DNA from: Johnsonella ignava ATCC 51276
GTDB taxonomy: Bacteria; Bacillota; Clostridia; Lachnospirales; Lachnospiraceae
NCBI RefSeq assembly: GCF_000235445.1
Contig: NZ_JH378830.1
Coordinates: forward strand, 376,933 to 440,932
Direction: 5' to 3'
DNA: 64,000 bases
Below the pieces are notes generated by a model. The model did no database searches and was not told where the DNA came from. It saw only the letters and a list, made by a program, of their open reading frames with translations. Below, piece after piece: positions 53,506 through 63,096 of the stretch (its first letter is position 1; every line of letters begins with the position of its first letter). The translations under genes and the position numbers were made by a program.

Positions 53506-56500
53506 TTATCCATATTCTATACTTACCTTACTTCCTCCTTCTCCTGAAACTGCCGCTCTTACTATAAGCCTTACAGGTACTCTCTGTTTAAGATATTCAA
53601 CATGTGATATAAGCCCTACCTTCATTCTGTCATTATACACTTTTTCAAGTGAATCCATAACAACCTCAAGAAGTTCTTCATCAAGGGTTCCGAAGCCCTC
53701 GTCAAGGAAGAAAAGCTCAAGCGGTGCCGAGCCCTTAAGCTGTATATGTGCGGAAAGGGACAGTGCCAGAGAAAGCGATACTACAAAACTCTCACCTCCT
53801 GACAGAGTTTTTACATTTCTTAATCTCCCGCCATTTTTATAATCTCTTATCTTAAATGTGCCGTCCTCTGCCGTTTCAAGCCCGTATGCCCCTGAACTTA
53901 TCTCAAAAAGCCGCTCTCCTGCAGCGGAGGCTATATAATCAAGCTGTTTAAGTGCCATAAATTCTGCAAATTTTCTCGCACCGACGGTATTTTTAAGCTC
54001 TCTTGCAATAGAAAGATTTTTACTTACAGCCTCTTTTTTCCTGAGAAGTTCCTCTATCTTTTCAAGCTTTAGCAAAATCTCACTTCTTTTTTCCCTTATA
54101 GCTATAACCTCCTCCTGTATACTATTTAAATCATCATTTATATTACTGTTTTCATCTTCAACAGCTTTATATTCTTCAAGGCTTACTCTTTTGCTTCCTG
54201 CATATTTTTGAAATTCATTTAAGGCTCCGTTAAGCTGCCTTATATCTTCCTCATAATCATTTATCTTTGCAAGAAGTTCTGCTTTAATATTATTTTCAAG
54301 TTTGCTCTTTTTTATTTTTAATATAATAGCCTCCATGCACATTGTTTTATCACTGTATAGCTCCTTAGAATCAGTTTTTATACTGCTTCCCTCAGCAGTT
54401 TTATATTGATCTTCATTGTATTTATTAAATATTTCTATAAGCTTGGATTTTTTATCTTCCAGTATATTATCTATATAAGCAGCTTTCTTTTCCAGTATTT
54501 CACTATTTTTTTCTGCTTCAATACTTTTTTCAGATATACGTTCAAAATCACCTTTTAAACTGTTAAATCGGTATTCAAGCTCAGAATACTGTTTTGTCGT
54601 GTATTCCAGCTCATCAGCTGGACTTTTAAGTTGCTCCATAATTTCCAGAAATTTTTTTTCAAGAAGCCGTGTATTTCTACTTTCCTCCTTAAGCATAGTT
54701 TCATATTCTTTTTTTGTAATCTCCGATGATTTAAGCTTCGACTCATTTTTATATCGTACCTCCTCCAAATCCTGTATACATTTCTCACACTCCTCTATTT
54801 TAATCTTTATTTTTTTATTTATGTTTTCCGATTTTAAAATTATATCAAGCCTAGCTCCTGGATTATTGCCACAGTCATTATATACTGTATATAAAGTATT
54901 TTTTACCTCATCTATGTCATTTTTTAAAGATTGTTTTAAATTAATATTATTTTTAGCAGTATCCTCATAAATTTTAATTTTAGCGGTATATACAGACAGA
55001 TTTGAAGATATTTCATGTTTTTGTTCAAGTAAGTTCTCATGTTTTTTTTGGTTTTCATGCAGCTGCCGGTTTATATCTTCTGCAGTATTCTCAAGACGTA
55101 TAATGTCATTTAAGATAAAGTTTTCGATATGTTTTATAGTATCATTGTTTATATTATCTGAAACACCGGCTTTGAACACTTCAAAAACTTCATCCAACTC
55201 ATTTCTACCATATCTCAACACTGATTTTAGTCTTTGTATAAAATTATATATTGCTTCACTTTCATTTAATTTGAAACTGTTATCTTCAGCAATAATTTTT
55301 TCTTTTCTTTCATTAAGTACTGCAATTTTACCTTCAAATCCTGACTTTTTCTGCAATTCCTGCTTAAGAGCTTCCTGTATGAATTTAATATTTTTTTCTA
55401 TACTGCTTATTTTATAATTAAAGTCTCCATGTTGTGTTTTATGCTTTATATCCTTTATTACATTACCGCATACAGGGCATATATCACCTCTCTTTAAATC
55501 TCTGCTTATATTAAAAAGTCCTTCACTTTTTATAAGCTTTTCTTTTAAAGCCTTAAGATTATCAAGTTTTAATGTTTTAGCTTCAAACTGAGAACATAAT
55601 TTTATATAGTCATTATTTATAGAATAAAACTCAGTATTTATATTTTTAAGACTATTTACAGCTTTTCCTTTTTTTATAATATATTCATATAAGTTTTTAT
55701 ATTTCAGAATCATAGTCCGGGCTGCACCGGAATCTGAAAGTATATTATTTTTTAAATCATCTTCCGCCGCTTTTACAGCGTTTATTTTATCTGAAACCTG
55801 ATTTAGACTGTCATTAGTTGTATTTATAATGCCTTTTAGTTCTGAAATCAGTTTATGTATCTCATCATCAGATGTATTAAGCTTACTAAAACTTTCTTCA
55901 AGGGCTTCAAGCCTGTTGGAAAACTCACATGCCTTAATAAGCCTCTGTCTTAATTCAATATCAATTTCATGCTTTTTAAGATATTCTTTTTCAGTATACA
56001 GTATCATCTTTTGTTCTTCTATCTGCCTGTAAACCTCTGACTGCTGTTTAAGATTTAAAGTATGCTCTATATCTAACTGCTTATATTTACTTTTATGAAC
56101 ATCAAATTCAGCTTTCCTTTTTATATATTCGTCCCAGTCTCCGGTTAATGTTCTAAGCTTTATTATTTTTTCAGAAAGCATCTTTCCTTCAATATTAAAT
56201 TTTTCCTCATTCTGTCTGTAAAGCTTTTCAATTTTTTCTTTATCTGCCAGAAGCTTTTTATATCCCTTATTTACATCATTAAGTTCATCAGATATTTTAA
56301 TTTTTTCATCTAAACTATTTTCATAATCGGATACCAGAGGGAGCATAAGTTCTGAATATCTGTCTCTTTCTATCTTTTCTTTACACTCTTTAATAAATGC
56401 CTCCGATTTATATCTTTCCTCCAGTTTTAATTTTAATTCGTCGATTTTTAACTGTCTTTCATATATATTTTTATTTAATTCAAGCTTAATATCACTATTT

Positions 56501-57219
56501 TCTTTTTTTATTTTTATATTTTCAAGCTTTTTAATGTATTCATTAAGTTTTTTGTCTACTTCATTAAAGGCTTCATTTGTAATACCTTCATAAGAGGCAA
56601 GCCCTCCTGAAATCCTTTCATCTTCTCTTTCATACTGCTGTACTCTGTTTTTAATCTTTTTTTCAAGTACATCGCCATATTTTTCAAGATTAAATAATCT
56701 TTCAAGTATAACTCTTCTGTCTCTTCCCTCCATTTTTAGAAAATCATTAAACCCGCCCTGAGGCAATACTACAGTTTTTATAAAATCATCATATTCAAGT
56801 CCTATAATTGTTCCTACCGCCAACCTGAACTCAATTTCTTTTTCTGCCAGAACTTCCTCTTTTGGCAGCAACATTATAAGTTTAACCTGCTTTGTAGTAG
56901 TTTTTTTATTCGCATCTTTTTTAATTTCTCTTACTATCCTATATACTTTTTCTTCATTTGTACTCTTTATTCCGAATTCAAAGATCACTCTTGCCGTATC
57001 AGTATTTATATTTATATATTGTTCTTTTGCACTATTTGAACTGTCTCTTGCTATTTTTCCATAAAGTGCAAATGTAATTGCATCAAGTATGCTTGATTTT
57101 CCGCTTCCGGTAGGTCCGAAGATCCCGAATATACCAAGCTTTCCAAGCTTTTCAAAATCAATTTCCTGTTCTTCAAGAAATGAATTGAATCCTCTGATTT
57201 TTATCTTAATCGGTCTCAT
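53506..57219 (-). CDS. sbcC: SbcC, ATPase subunit of the SbcCD nuclease
   Basis: SMC/Rad50-type ATPase that, with SbcD, cuts hairpins and processes broken DNA. 1237 residues. N-terminal IKIRGFNSFLEEQEIDFEKLG and Walker A GPTGSGKSSILDAITFALYG; two very long coiled coils; the zinc hook CPVCGN (about residue 600) in the middle; C-terminal signature LSGGESFVVSLSLALSLS and Walker B LFFLDEGFGTLDEELL. ATG at 57219 is preferred as it follows GAGGAGGA and overlaps the sbcD end by 14 bp. Lys/Glu-rich coils are as expected. Confidence 0.96.
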   Translation of the reverse strand: MRPIKIKIRGFNSFLEEQEIDFEKLGKLGIFGIFGPTGSGKSSILDAITFALYGKIARDSSNSAKEQYININTDTARVIFEFGIKSTNEEKVYRIVREIKKDANKKTTTKQVKLIMLLPKEEVLAEKEIEFRLAVGTIIGLEYDDFIKTVVLPQGGFNDFLKMEGRDRRVILERLFNLEKYGDVLEKKIKNRVQQYEREDERISGGLASYEGITNEAFNEVDKKLNEYIKKLENIKIKKENSDIKLELNKNIYERQLKIDELKLKLEERYKSEAFIKECKEKIERDRYSELMLPLVSDYENSLDEKIKISDELNDVNKGYKKLLADKEKIEKLYRQNEEKFNIEGKMLSEKIIKLRTLTGDWDEYIKRKAEFDVHKSKYKQLDIEHTLNLKQQSEVYRQIEEQKMILYTEKEYLKKHEIDIELRQRLIKACEFSNRLEALEESFSKLNTSDDEIHKLISELKGIINTTNDSLNQVSDKINAVKAAEDDLKNNILSDSGAARTMILKYKNLYEYIIKKGKAVNSLKNINTEFYSINNDYIKLCSQFEAKTLKLDNLKALKEKLIKSEGLFNISRDLKRGDICPVCGNVIKDIKHKTQHGDFNYKISSIEKNIKFIQEALKQELQKKSGFEGKIAVLNERKEKIIAEDNSFKLNESEAIYNFIQRLKSVLRYGRNELDEVFEVFKAGVSDNINNDTIKHIENFILNDIIRLENTAEDINRQLHENQKKHENLLEQKHEISSNLSVYTAKIKIYEDTAKNNINLKQSLKNDIDEVKNTLYTVYNDCGNNPGARLDIILKSENINKKIKIKIEECEKCIQDLEEVRYKNESKLKSSEITKKEYETMLKEESRNTRLLEKKFLEIMEQLKSPADELEYTTKQYSELEYRFNSLKGDFERISEKSIEAEKNSEILEKKAAYIDNILEDKKSKLIEIFNKYNEDQYKTAEGSSIKTDSKELYSDKTMCMEAIILKIKKSKLENNIKAELLAKINDYEEDIRQLNGALNEFQKYAGSKRVSLEEYKAVEDENSNINDDLNSIQEEVIAIREKRSEILLKLEKIEELLRKKEAVSKNLSIARELKNTVGARKFAEFMALKQLDYIASAAGERLFEISSGAYGLETAEDGTFKIRDYKNGGRLRNVKTLSGGESFVVSLSLALSLSAHIQLKGSAPLELFFLDEGFGTLDEELLEVVMDSLEKVYNDRMKVGLISHVEYLKQRVPVRLIVRAAVSGEGGSKVSIEYG

Positions 57220-58474
57220 ACTCCTCCTCATTTATTGACATCAGCATTTCAACCATCTCATCATCAGGTGTATTTCCATGCTGCATTTTATAAAATTCAA
57301 TAAATTGTTCTTTGAATGAAAGTCCTGCCATCTCAACAGTTCTTTTTTTCTCATCGGCTTCTATAACAGGTCGTATCTCAACTATATCCTTTTTAAGTAA
57401 TTTCATTTCCTTTATCTGATCCTCTCTTATATAGCTGTTGCATTTAATCTCAAGATAAACCCAGCTTTCCTTATCTGAATATTTTCTGCACATATCAATA
57501 GCTTCATCTATTGACTCAACATTCCATATATGTATAGGTTTGAATACAGGAATCTTAACAGGTTGTACATTAAATGCATTATAACGGTGCTTTAAATTAT
57601 CTTCTTTTGAATTATCGGTTTTTATGCCTTTTGTAAGTTTAGTTTTTTTATTTATATCAATACAGTAAAATAAATTTTCAAATGCCGCCTCGGATTTGCT
57701 GTAATGTATAGGTGCGCCGCAATATCTGATCCTGCCTGTTTTATCAACTGCCTGTGCTTTATGTATATGCCCCAATGCAGTATAGTCGGCACCTCTTGGT
57801 AGTATATCCGTCCCTATAAGAAAGCTGGCACCAAGACAGCTCAGTCTTTCTGAACCTGAAGGCTTCGAGCCTAAAGTAAATAAATGACTTATCGTAATAT
57901 TTATGCTGTCTTTTTTAAAATTAGTTTCCAGTTTTCTAAACAGTTTATCAATCTTTTGTACATAGCTATACTGTCGTTTTTCTTCATCATCGCTTTCATT
58001 ATAAAAAACTTCATTCAGCCTTTTTTCACTAGGGTATGCAGCTGCAATTACTACAACGCTTTCACCGTTTACTTCAAGCTCAAAAAAGCCCTCACCGGAA
58101 TTTACGACTCTATGTTTTCCATATTTTCCTGTTGGTATTAAAGTTCTGGGTGTGCCTGCCATTATTATGCCATGCTCTGCCGCAATAGGCCATGCCGAAA
58201 CTATCCTTTCAGGATTATCATGGTTTCCGGCTATAACTACACTTATGCATTCCCCATCTCTTGAGAGTTTTTTAAGTGTATCATAAAAAAGTTTTTCAGC
58301 TCTTGCAGGAGGATTGGGAGTGTCGTATATATCGCCTGCTATAAGGATGATATCCGGTTTTAAATCTATACACTGTTTTGAAAAAAAGTTAAGAAACATT
58401 TCCTGTTCATCAAGTCTGCTATGTCCTTCAAGACTTTTACCAAGATGCCAATCTCCTGTATGTACTATTCTCAT
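57206..58474 (-). CDS. sbcD: SbcD, nuclease subunit of SbcCD
   Basis: Mre11-type metallophosphoesterase. 422 residues starting MRIVHTGDWHLGKSLEGHSR (D-x-H metal motif). Other motifs: ILIAGDIYDTPNPPA, VVIAGNHDNPERIV, TISHLFTLGS, and DYTALGHIHKAQ. The C-terminal part is the capping domain with the SbcC-binding helices (RTVEMAGLSFKEQFIEFYKM). The start at 58474 gives the conserved N-terminus directly; an ATG 33 bp upstream has no family support. Operon with sbcC. Confidence 0.96.
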   Translation of the reverse strand: MRIVHTGDWHLGKSLEGHSRLDEQEMFLNFFSKQCIDLKPDIILIAGDIYDTPNPPARAEKLFYDTLKKLSRDGECISVVIAGNHDNPERIVSAWPIAAEHGIIMAGTPRTLIPTGKYGKHRVVNSGEGFFELEVNGESVVVIAAAYPSEKRLNEVFYNESDDEEKRQYSYVQKIDKLFRKLETNFKKDSINITISHLFTLGSKPSGSERLSCLGASFLIGTDILPRGADYTALGHIHKAQAVDKTGRIRYCGAPIHYSKSEAAFENLFYCIDINKKTKLTKGIKTDNSKEDNLKHRYNAFNVQPVKIPVFKPIHIWNVESIDEAIDMCRKYSDKESWVYLEIKCNSYIREDQIKEMKLLKKDIVEIRPVIEADEKKRTVEMAGLSFKEQFIEFYKMQHGNTPDDEMVEMLMSINEEEYETD

Positions 58475-58554
58475 TATATACAACCTGCTTTCCGATTTGT
58501 ACTGCATATACAGTTTAACATAATATATGCTTGATTTAAATACTGAATATTGTG

Positions 58555-58583
58555 TTGCTTATAATATCTTTTTTTTATATAAT
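58555..58583 (+). promoter_or_regulatory. promoter of the glycosidase-like gene
   Basis: TTGCTT (58555-58560), a 17-bp spacer holding an eight-T run, and TATAAT (58578-58583). It faces away from sbcD. Confidence 0.7.
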
Positions 58584-58638
58584 GGTGTTATTTAAAATTT
58601 AAAAAATAGTTTAACTCTTAATTTAAGGATTTAAGTAT

Positions 58639-59595
58639 ATGAAAATAAAATATATTCTTCTTCTGGTTTTGCTTATTATATCACCTGCGTTATTTTCTTT
58701 AAGATATAACAGCCAACTATATAATGGCATTTCAGAAAAGTCTAAAAATAACAATCTTGATAAGAATAGTGAGCCTCATACAAAAGATTTTATATATGGA
58801 ATTACTATAGATGACAGCTGGGAAAATGAGGTTTCTGTAGATGAAATACTTGATGCTATCTCTGCCATGTATGTAAAGCCAACCGTACGCATAGTTATGT
58901 CATATGAGGTATCTGCCGCTGAATATACCGATTTATTTGAAAAAATTCATGAAAAAGCATATATAATGGCATGTCCGGTAGATTCCTATGAAATGAACAG
59001 GTATCCGGATGCTGAAAGCTACCTTAAGCGTTTTCAAGATTCATATGCAGCTCTTTCTCCTTATGTAGATATATGGGAAATAGGTAATGAAATTAACGGT
59101 ATTGACTGGATTAAACAGGAGAATGAACTTATTGCCTCAAAAATAAATTCAGTGTATCATTTTTTAAATTCAAAAATCAATAATACTTTTACAAAAATTG
59201 CAATTACTGCATATTATATGCCTCCCGGCAGCATGGAAATGGAAAGTTGGCTTGATAGATATATGGATGATGATATTAAATCAGGTATTGACTATGTTTT
59301 AGTAAGCTATTATGAAGATGACAATGACGGATTCCAACCTGACTGGGACATGGTGTTTAAACGACTTGAAAAAATCTTTCCAAATTCAGGACTTGGCATA
59401 GGTGAATGTGGCAATACAGCAGAAGATGCCGATATAAACAGCAAAAAAGAAATGGCACACAGATATTATAATATGCCTAAATATACTGAAAATTACATAG
59501 GCGGATATTTCTGGTGGTATTGGGTTCAAGACTGTGTGCCTTATGAGAATAATGAATTATGGGAAGTGATTAATTCTGCCGAATATCAGAAATAA
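58639..59595 (+). CDS. secreted TIM-barrel glycoside-hydrolase-like protein
   Basis: A 318-residue protein with an N-terminal signal/anchor (IKYILLLVLLIISPALFSL). Residues 55-315 look like a clan-A type (beta/alpha)8 glycosidase: FIYGITIDDSWENEVSV, VRIVMSYEV, the acid/base-like IWEIGNEINGIDW, IAITAYYMPPG, DYVLVSYYEDD, the nucleophile-like LGIGECGNTAED, and YIGGYFWWYWVQ. The two Glu residues in GNE and GECG are in the right places for a retaining enzyme. I do not assign a GH family. It is the only + strand gene from 9.7 kb to the right end, and its end overlaps the GT4 gene by 26 bp. Confidence 0.75.
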   Translation: MKIKYILLLVLLIISPALFSLRYNSQLYNGISEKSKNNNLDKNSEPHTKDFIYGITIDDSWENEVSVDEILDAISAMYVKPTVRIVMSYEVSAAEYTDLFEKIHEKAYIMACPVDSYEMNRYPDAESYLKRFQDSYAALSPYVDIWEIGNEINGIDWIKQENELIASKINSVYHFLNSKINNTFTKIAITAYYMPPGSMEMESWLDRYMDDDIKSGIDYVLVSYYEDDNDGFQPDWDMVFKRLEKIFPNSGLGIGECGNTAEDADINSKKEMAHRYYNMPKYTENYIGGYFWWYWVQDCVPYENNELWEVINSAEYQK

Positions 59596-60832
59596 GCTGC
59601 TTTATATATACATCAATCTTATTTATAATACCATCCCATGAATGTGAATATATTTCTGAATAAACCTCATCATCTGCCTGAAATCCTTCTTTTACACGTT
59701 TAATCTGAGTAGATAAGGCATTGGCAAGATTTTTTATAAATTCAGGCTTATCCTCCTCATATGGTTTGTCGGTATCAAATAATCTAGGCAGCTTTATATA
59801 TTCTATAATCCCTGAGGAATTTACCCTGTCTCCAAGCAGCCATATAAGACTCTCTATTGAAGTTGTAGCAACAAGGCATCCTGAAGCAAGTGCCTCTATA
59901 TTTACAAGCCCGAGGCCTTCATAATATGACGGAAGTACAAATATATCACTTTCCCTCATTTTCCGTGCAAGCTCCGGCTGAGGCAGTGCAGGAGATATAG
60001 TAAGATGTTTGAAATTTTCCGAAAGTCTCATAAGCTCTGAAATCTGAGCTTCGGAGGCATTTCCTATTATATCAATACAGATGTCAGGATGCTTTTTAAT
60101 GACCTCGGGTATGGCATTTGCAAGCTCATACACGCCCTTTGAATATGATATCTTCCCGGCATAAAGTATTGAAATCCTGTCATGACTTCGGGTTTTAATT
60201 TTATCATTTGAGAAAGCACTGCAATTTTCTCTATAAAAAATTCTACTGTCAAATCCGCCTCCCATAACTTTTATTTTATTTTTACTTATCCCTATTATAT
60301 TTTCTATATCATGAATATCTTTAGGTGCAATCGCTATACAGCCATCAAGCTCTGATATATATTCCATATGTAATTCTCTAAAGTAGGGATACTTTTTAAT
60401 CTGTCTTAAATCAGTTCCATGAGATATCCCTATAACAGGTATATCATAAAATATACCCTTAACAATAGATGTCAACATAAACAAATGATGGCTTATAACT
60501 ATATCCGGCTTAAATTCCTCTCTAGCCTTATAAAGCATGTTTGTAAATGCATTTTTCCACTTACAAAGCATATCTTCATTCATTCCTGAATAAATTGTAG
60601 AGTTATAAGGCATCTCATCGCTCATACCTGCAATCGGAAAATCAAGATCATCGCTTAAAAAGCTGACTTCATATACTTTTCCTTCTGTAACCTTAGGCTT
60701 AAACGAATCCTGTACAGCATATAAAAATGCATTTTCGTATCCCAGCTTTTTAAATCCGTCAGCCAGTACCCAGTAATAAATCCCGCTTCCTGTATGTGAT
60801 GGAAGTTGGGCAAGACAATGTAATATTTTCAC
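59570..60832 (-). CDS. GT4-family glycosyltransferase
   Basis: A 420-residue GT-B enzyme. N-terminal LHCLAQLPSHTGSGIYYWVLADGFKKLGYE (acceptor-side glycine loop), then DIVISHHLFMLTSIV and PVIGISHGTDLRQI. The C-terminal nucleotide-sugar half shows ILYAGKISYSKGVYELANAI, ICIDIIGNA, and the E-x7-E segment FVLPSYYEGLGLVNIEALASGCLVATTSI. Start is GTG after AGGAGCGTGAA. It is not in an obvious operon; it converges with and overlaps the end of the glycosidase-like gene. Confidence 0.92.
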   Translation of the reverse strand: MKILHCLAQLPSHTGSGIYYWVLADGFKKLGYENAFLYAVQDSFKPKVTEGKVYEVSFLSDDLDFPIAGMSDEMPYNSTIYSGMNEDMLCKWKNAFTNMLYKAREEFKPDIVISHHLFMLTSIVKGIFYDIPVIGISHGTDLRQIKKYPYFRELHMEYISELDGCIAIAPKDIHDIENIIGISKNKIKVMGGGFDSRIFYRENCSAFSNDKIKTRSHDRISILYAGKISYSKGVYELANAIPEVIKKHPDICIDIIGNASEAQISELMRLSENFKHLTISPALPQPELARKMRESDIFVLPSYYEGLGLVNIEALASGCLVATTSIESLIWLLGDRVNSSGIIEYIKLPRLFDTDKPYEEDKPEFIKNLANALSTQIKRVKEGFQADDEVYSEIYSHSWDGIINKIDVYIKQLISDIRQN

Positions 60833-60964
60833 TTCACGCTCCTATATAAATCAATAAGGCATAATTGTATAAGATAATTTTTAATGTGTTTTTTAATATA
60901 TTCTATTTAAATATATTTTTTTAAAAACCGGATCTATAAATATTCTGACATATTATTAATACGA

Positions 60965-61006
60965 TTTTTTAAAAAACACCAGAAGGCCGATTCCTCCCGG
61001 TGTTTT
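60965..61006 (-). terminator. terminator of tsf
   Basis: On the minus strand AAAACACC pairs with GGTGTTTT around an 18-base interior that can itself fold (GGGAGGAATCGGCCTTC), followed by a run of six T. The remaining 200 bp between tsf and the GT4 gene is AT-rich with nothing else seen. Confidence 0.85.
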
Positions 61007-61083
61007 ATCTGCGGTTTATTTTAAAACTAATATACAAACAGTATGTAGTTAAGTATCAAAGCCGCAATGTTTTATAAAATTTA

Positions 61084-62022
61084 TTACTTTAACTGTTTTG
61101 CAACCTCTGCTGCGAAGTCCTCACTCTTTTTCTCAAGTCCCTCACCGGTCTCAAAACGTACAAAACCTTTAACAGTAATATTGGCTGAATTTGCCTTTGC
61201 AACCTCTTTGACATAAGCTCCTACGCTCTGTTTTCCATCAGCCGCCTTAACATAATTCTGGTCAAGGAGGCAGATCTCCTTAAGTTCCTTTGATATGCGC
61301 CCTTTAACTATACCTTCAATAACCTTATCAGGTTTTGAGGCCTCTTTAGGATCGTTTTTAATCTGAGCTATAAGGATTTCTTTCTCTTTTTCAATGTAAT
61401 CAGCAGGAACCTCACTGTCGGAAGTATATACCGGTTTAAGTGCAGCAACCTGCATAGCAATATTTTTTCCCATTTCTTTTACTGCATCATTTACAACATC
61501 GGTCTTAATATCCACCAGAACACCTATTTTTCCGCCGGCATGTATATAATCAACTACAACACCGTCAGGTTCATGAACCTGTTCAAACCTGCGGATATTC
61601 ATATTTTCACCTATAACCGAAATCATGCTTGAAAGCTTTTCCTTAACTGTAACGCTCTCATCCAGAGCCCATTTTTCTTCTAAAAATTCTTCAATATTTG
61701 AAGCTCCTGTCTTAATTGCCTGTCCTGCAACTTCAGCTACAAAAGCCTTAAATTTGTCATTTTTTGCAACAAAATCAGTTTCAGCATTTACTTCAACAAT
61801 CACGGCATCCTTACCGCACTCGCATACCAATGTCTCAACTATGCCTTCAGCAGCTATACGTCCCGCTTTCTTCTGTGCTCCTGCAAGTCCCTTTTCCCTA
61901 AGAAAATCAACTGCCTTATCTATATCTCCGCCGGTTGCTGTAAGTGCTTTTTTACAATCCATCATACCTGCACCGGTCATCTCTCTAAGTTCCTTTACCA
62001 GTGCAGCAGTAATCTCTGCCAT
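61084..62022 (-). CDS. tsf: translation elongation factor Ts
   Basis: Nucleotide exchange factor for EF-Tu. 312 residues. N-terminal UBA-like helix bundle AEITAALVKELREMTGAGMMDCKKALTATGGDIDKAVDFLREKGL, then the TDFV motif in VEVNAETDFVAKNDKFK, and two subdomains; MNIRRFE in the core. The ATG at 62022 follows GGAGGTTGATTAAT; a TTG nine bases earlier lies in the same frame but is less likely. It is downstream of rpsB in the usual order. Confidence 0.97.
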   Translation of the reverse strand: MAEITAALVKELREMTGAGMMDCKKALTATGGDIDKAVDFLREKGLAGAQKKAGRIAAEGIVETLVCECGKDAVIVEVNAETDFVAKNDKFKAFVAEVAGQAIKTGASNIEEFLEEKWALDESVTVKEKLSSMISVIGENMNIRRFEQVHEPDGVVVDYIHAGGKIGVLVDIKTDVVNDAVKEMGKNIAMQVAALKPVYTSDSEVPADYIEKEKEILIAQIKNDPKEASKPDKVIEGIVKGRISKELKEICLLDQNYVKAADGKQSVGAYVKEVAKANSANITVKGFVRFETGEGLEKKSEDFAAEVAKQLK

Positions 62023-62129
62023 ATTAATCAACCTCCTGTTTTTTGTTTATATAACAGCAGCTATCCACTGTATAAAATCAATATTATTTCTTATATTTTA
62101 AAATAACTTTTTAAACTTATGTTTACAAT

Positions 62130-62885
62130 CTATTCTTCTTCAGGAAGTGTATCTGATTCTTTATCCGCCTCAATAGCTTCAGCCTCTTCCTGAGATACTA
62201 CCTCTCCCTGGTTTGCTTCTATAACAGCATCTGCCATTCTTGAAACTATAAGTCTCACTGCACGTATAGCATCATCATTTCCGGGGATTACATAATCAAG
62301 CTCTTCAGGATCGCAATTTGTATCACAAATTCCTATAAGCGGGATTCCGAGTATATGTGCTTCCTGTACACAAATTCTCTCCTTCTTGGGATCAACTATA
62401 AATATAGCATCAGGAATCTTTTTCATGTATTTTATTCCGCCAAGGTTTCTTTCAAGTCTGCCCCATTCTTTTCTAAGGGCAAGAACTTCCTTTTTAGGAA
62501 GAACCTCGAAAGTTCCGTCTTCACTCATTTCTTCAATCTTTTGAAGCCTTTTAATCCTTGACTGTATAGTTTTAAAATTGGTAAGCATACCGCCAAGCCA
62601 TCTCTCATTTACATAAAACATTCCGCAGCGCTGTGCTTCCTCTTTTATAGTATCCTGTGCCTGTTTCTTTGTTCCTACAAAGAGTATGCTTCCTCCGTCA
62701 GCCACTATGTCCGATATTACATTATATGCGGCATCCACCATTCCTACACTTTTCTGAAGGTCAACTATATGTATGCCGTTTCTCTCGGTATATATATAAG
62801 GTGCCATTTTGGGGTTCCACCTTCTTGTCTGATGACCGAAATGGACACCTGCTTCAAGAAGCTGTTTCATTGAAATTACACTCAT
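62130..62885 (-). CDS. rpsB: 30S ribosomal protein S2
   Basis: A 251-residue small-subunit protein. It begins SVISMKQLLEAGVHFGHQTRRWNPKMAPYIY, with the conserved GVHFGH, and contains LFVGTKKQAQDTI, ERWLGGMLTNFKTI and IPLIGICDTNCDPEELDYVIPGNDDAIRAV. A 40-residue Glu-rich tail follows. AAAGGAG precedes the ATG. It leads the rpsB-tsf unit from its own promoter and leader. Confidence 0.98.
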   Translation of the reverse strand: MSVISMKQLLEAGVHFGHQTRRWNPKMAPYIYTERNGIHIVDLQKSVGMVDAAYNVISDIVADGGSILFVGTKKQAQDTIKEEAQRCGMFYVNERWLGGMLTNFKTIQSRIKRLQKIEEMSEDGTFEVLPKKEVLALRKEWGRLERNLGGIKYMKKIPDAIFIVDPKKERICVQEAHILGIPLIGICDTNCDPEELDYVIPGNDDAIRAVRLIVSRMADAVIEANQGEVVSQEEAEAIEADKESDTLPEEE

Positions 62886-63000
62886 TTTTATTCTCCTTTA
62901 ATTTTGGTTATTTCTTCCGCCTGAAGTTCATACAGGATATCAGCTTAATGTCTTTTAAGTTAACACCGCCCTGCATGCAACAGACGTGCTTTTTATAGGC
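62886..63000 (-). promoter_or_regulatory. rpsB 5' leader, possible S2 autoregulatory RNA
   Basis: About 115 bases between the rpsB promoter and the start codon. It contains GCACGTCTGTTGCATGCAGG and GGCGGTGTTAACTT on the minus strand, with the palindrome TGCATGCA. Ribosomal operons often carry such leaders, but I cannot match this one to a known S2 motif. Confidence 0.4.
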
Positions 63001-63006
63001 TTATGA

Positions 63007-63035
63007 ATTTTACCATAAAATAAAACTGTATGCAA
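63007..63035 (-). promoter_or_regulatory. promoter of rpsB-tsf
   Basis: Minus strand TTGCAT (63030-63035), 17-bp spacer, TAAAAT (63007-63012). It lies between codY and rpsB. Confidence 0.7.
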
Positions 63036-63096
63036 GCTTTATGCTTATTTTAATATCTGCCAATTTAAAATTATATCCTGAAATAATATGTCGAAA

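Noticed and set aside
53506..58474. SbcCD as an anti-phage or novel defence module
   Set aside because: Domain order, lengths and motifs are those of ordinary SbcC and SbcD; no defence partner genes flank them.
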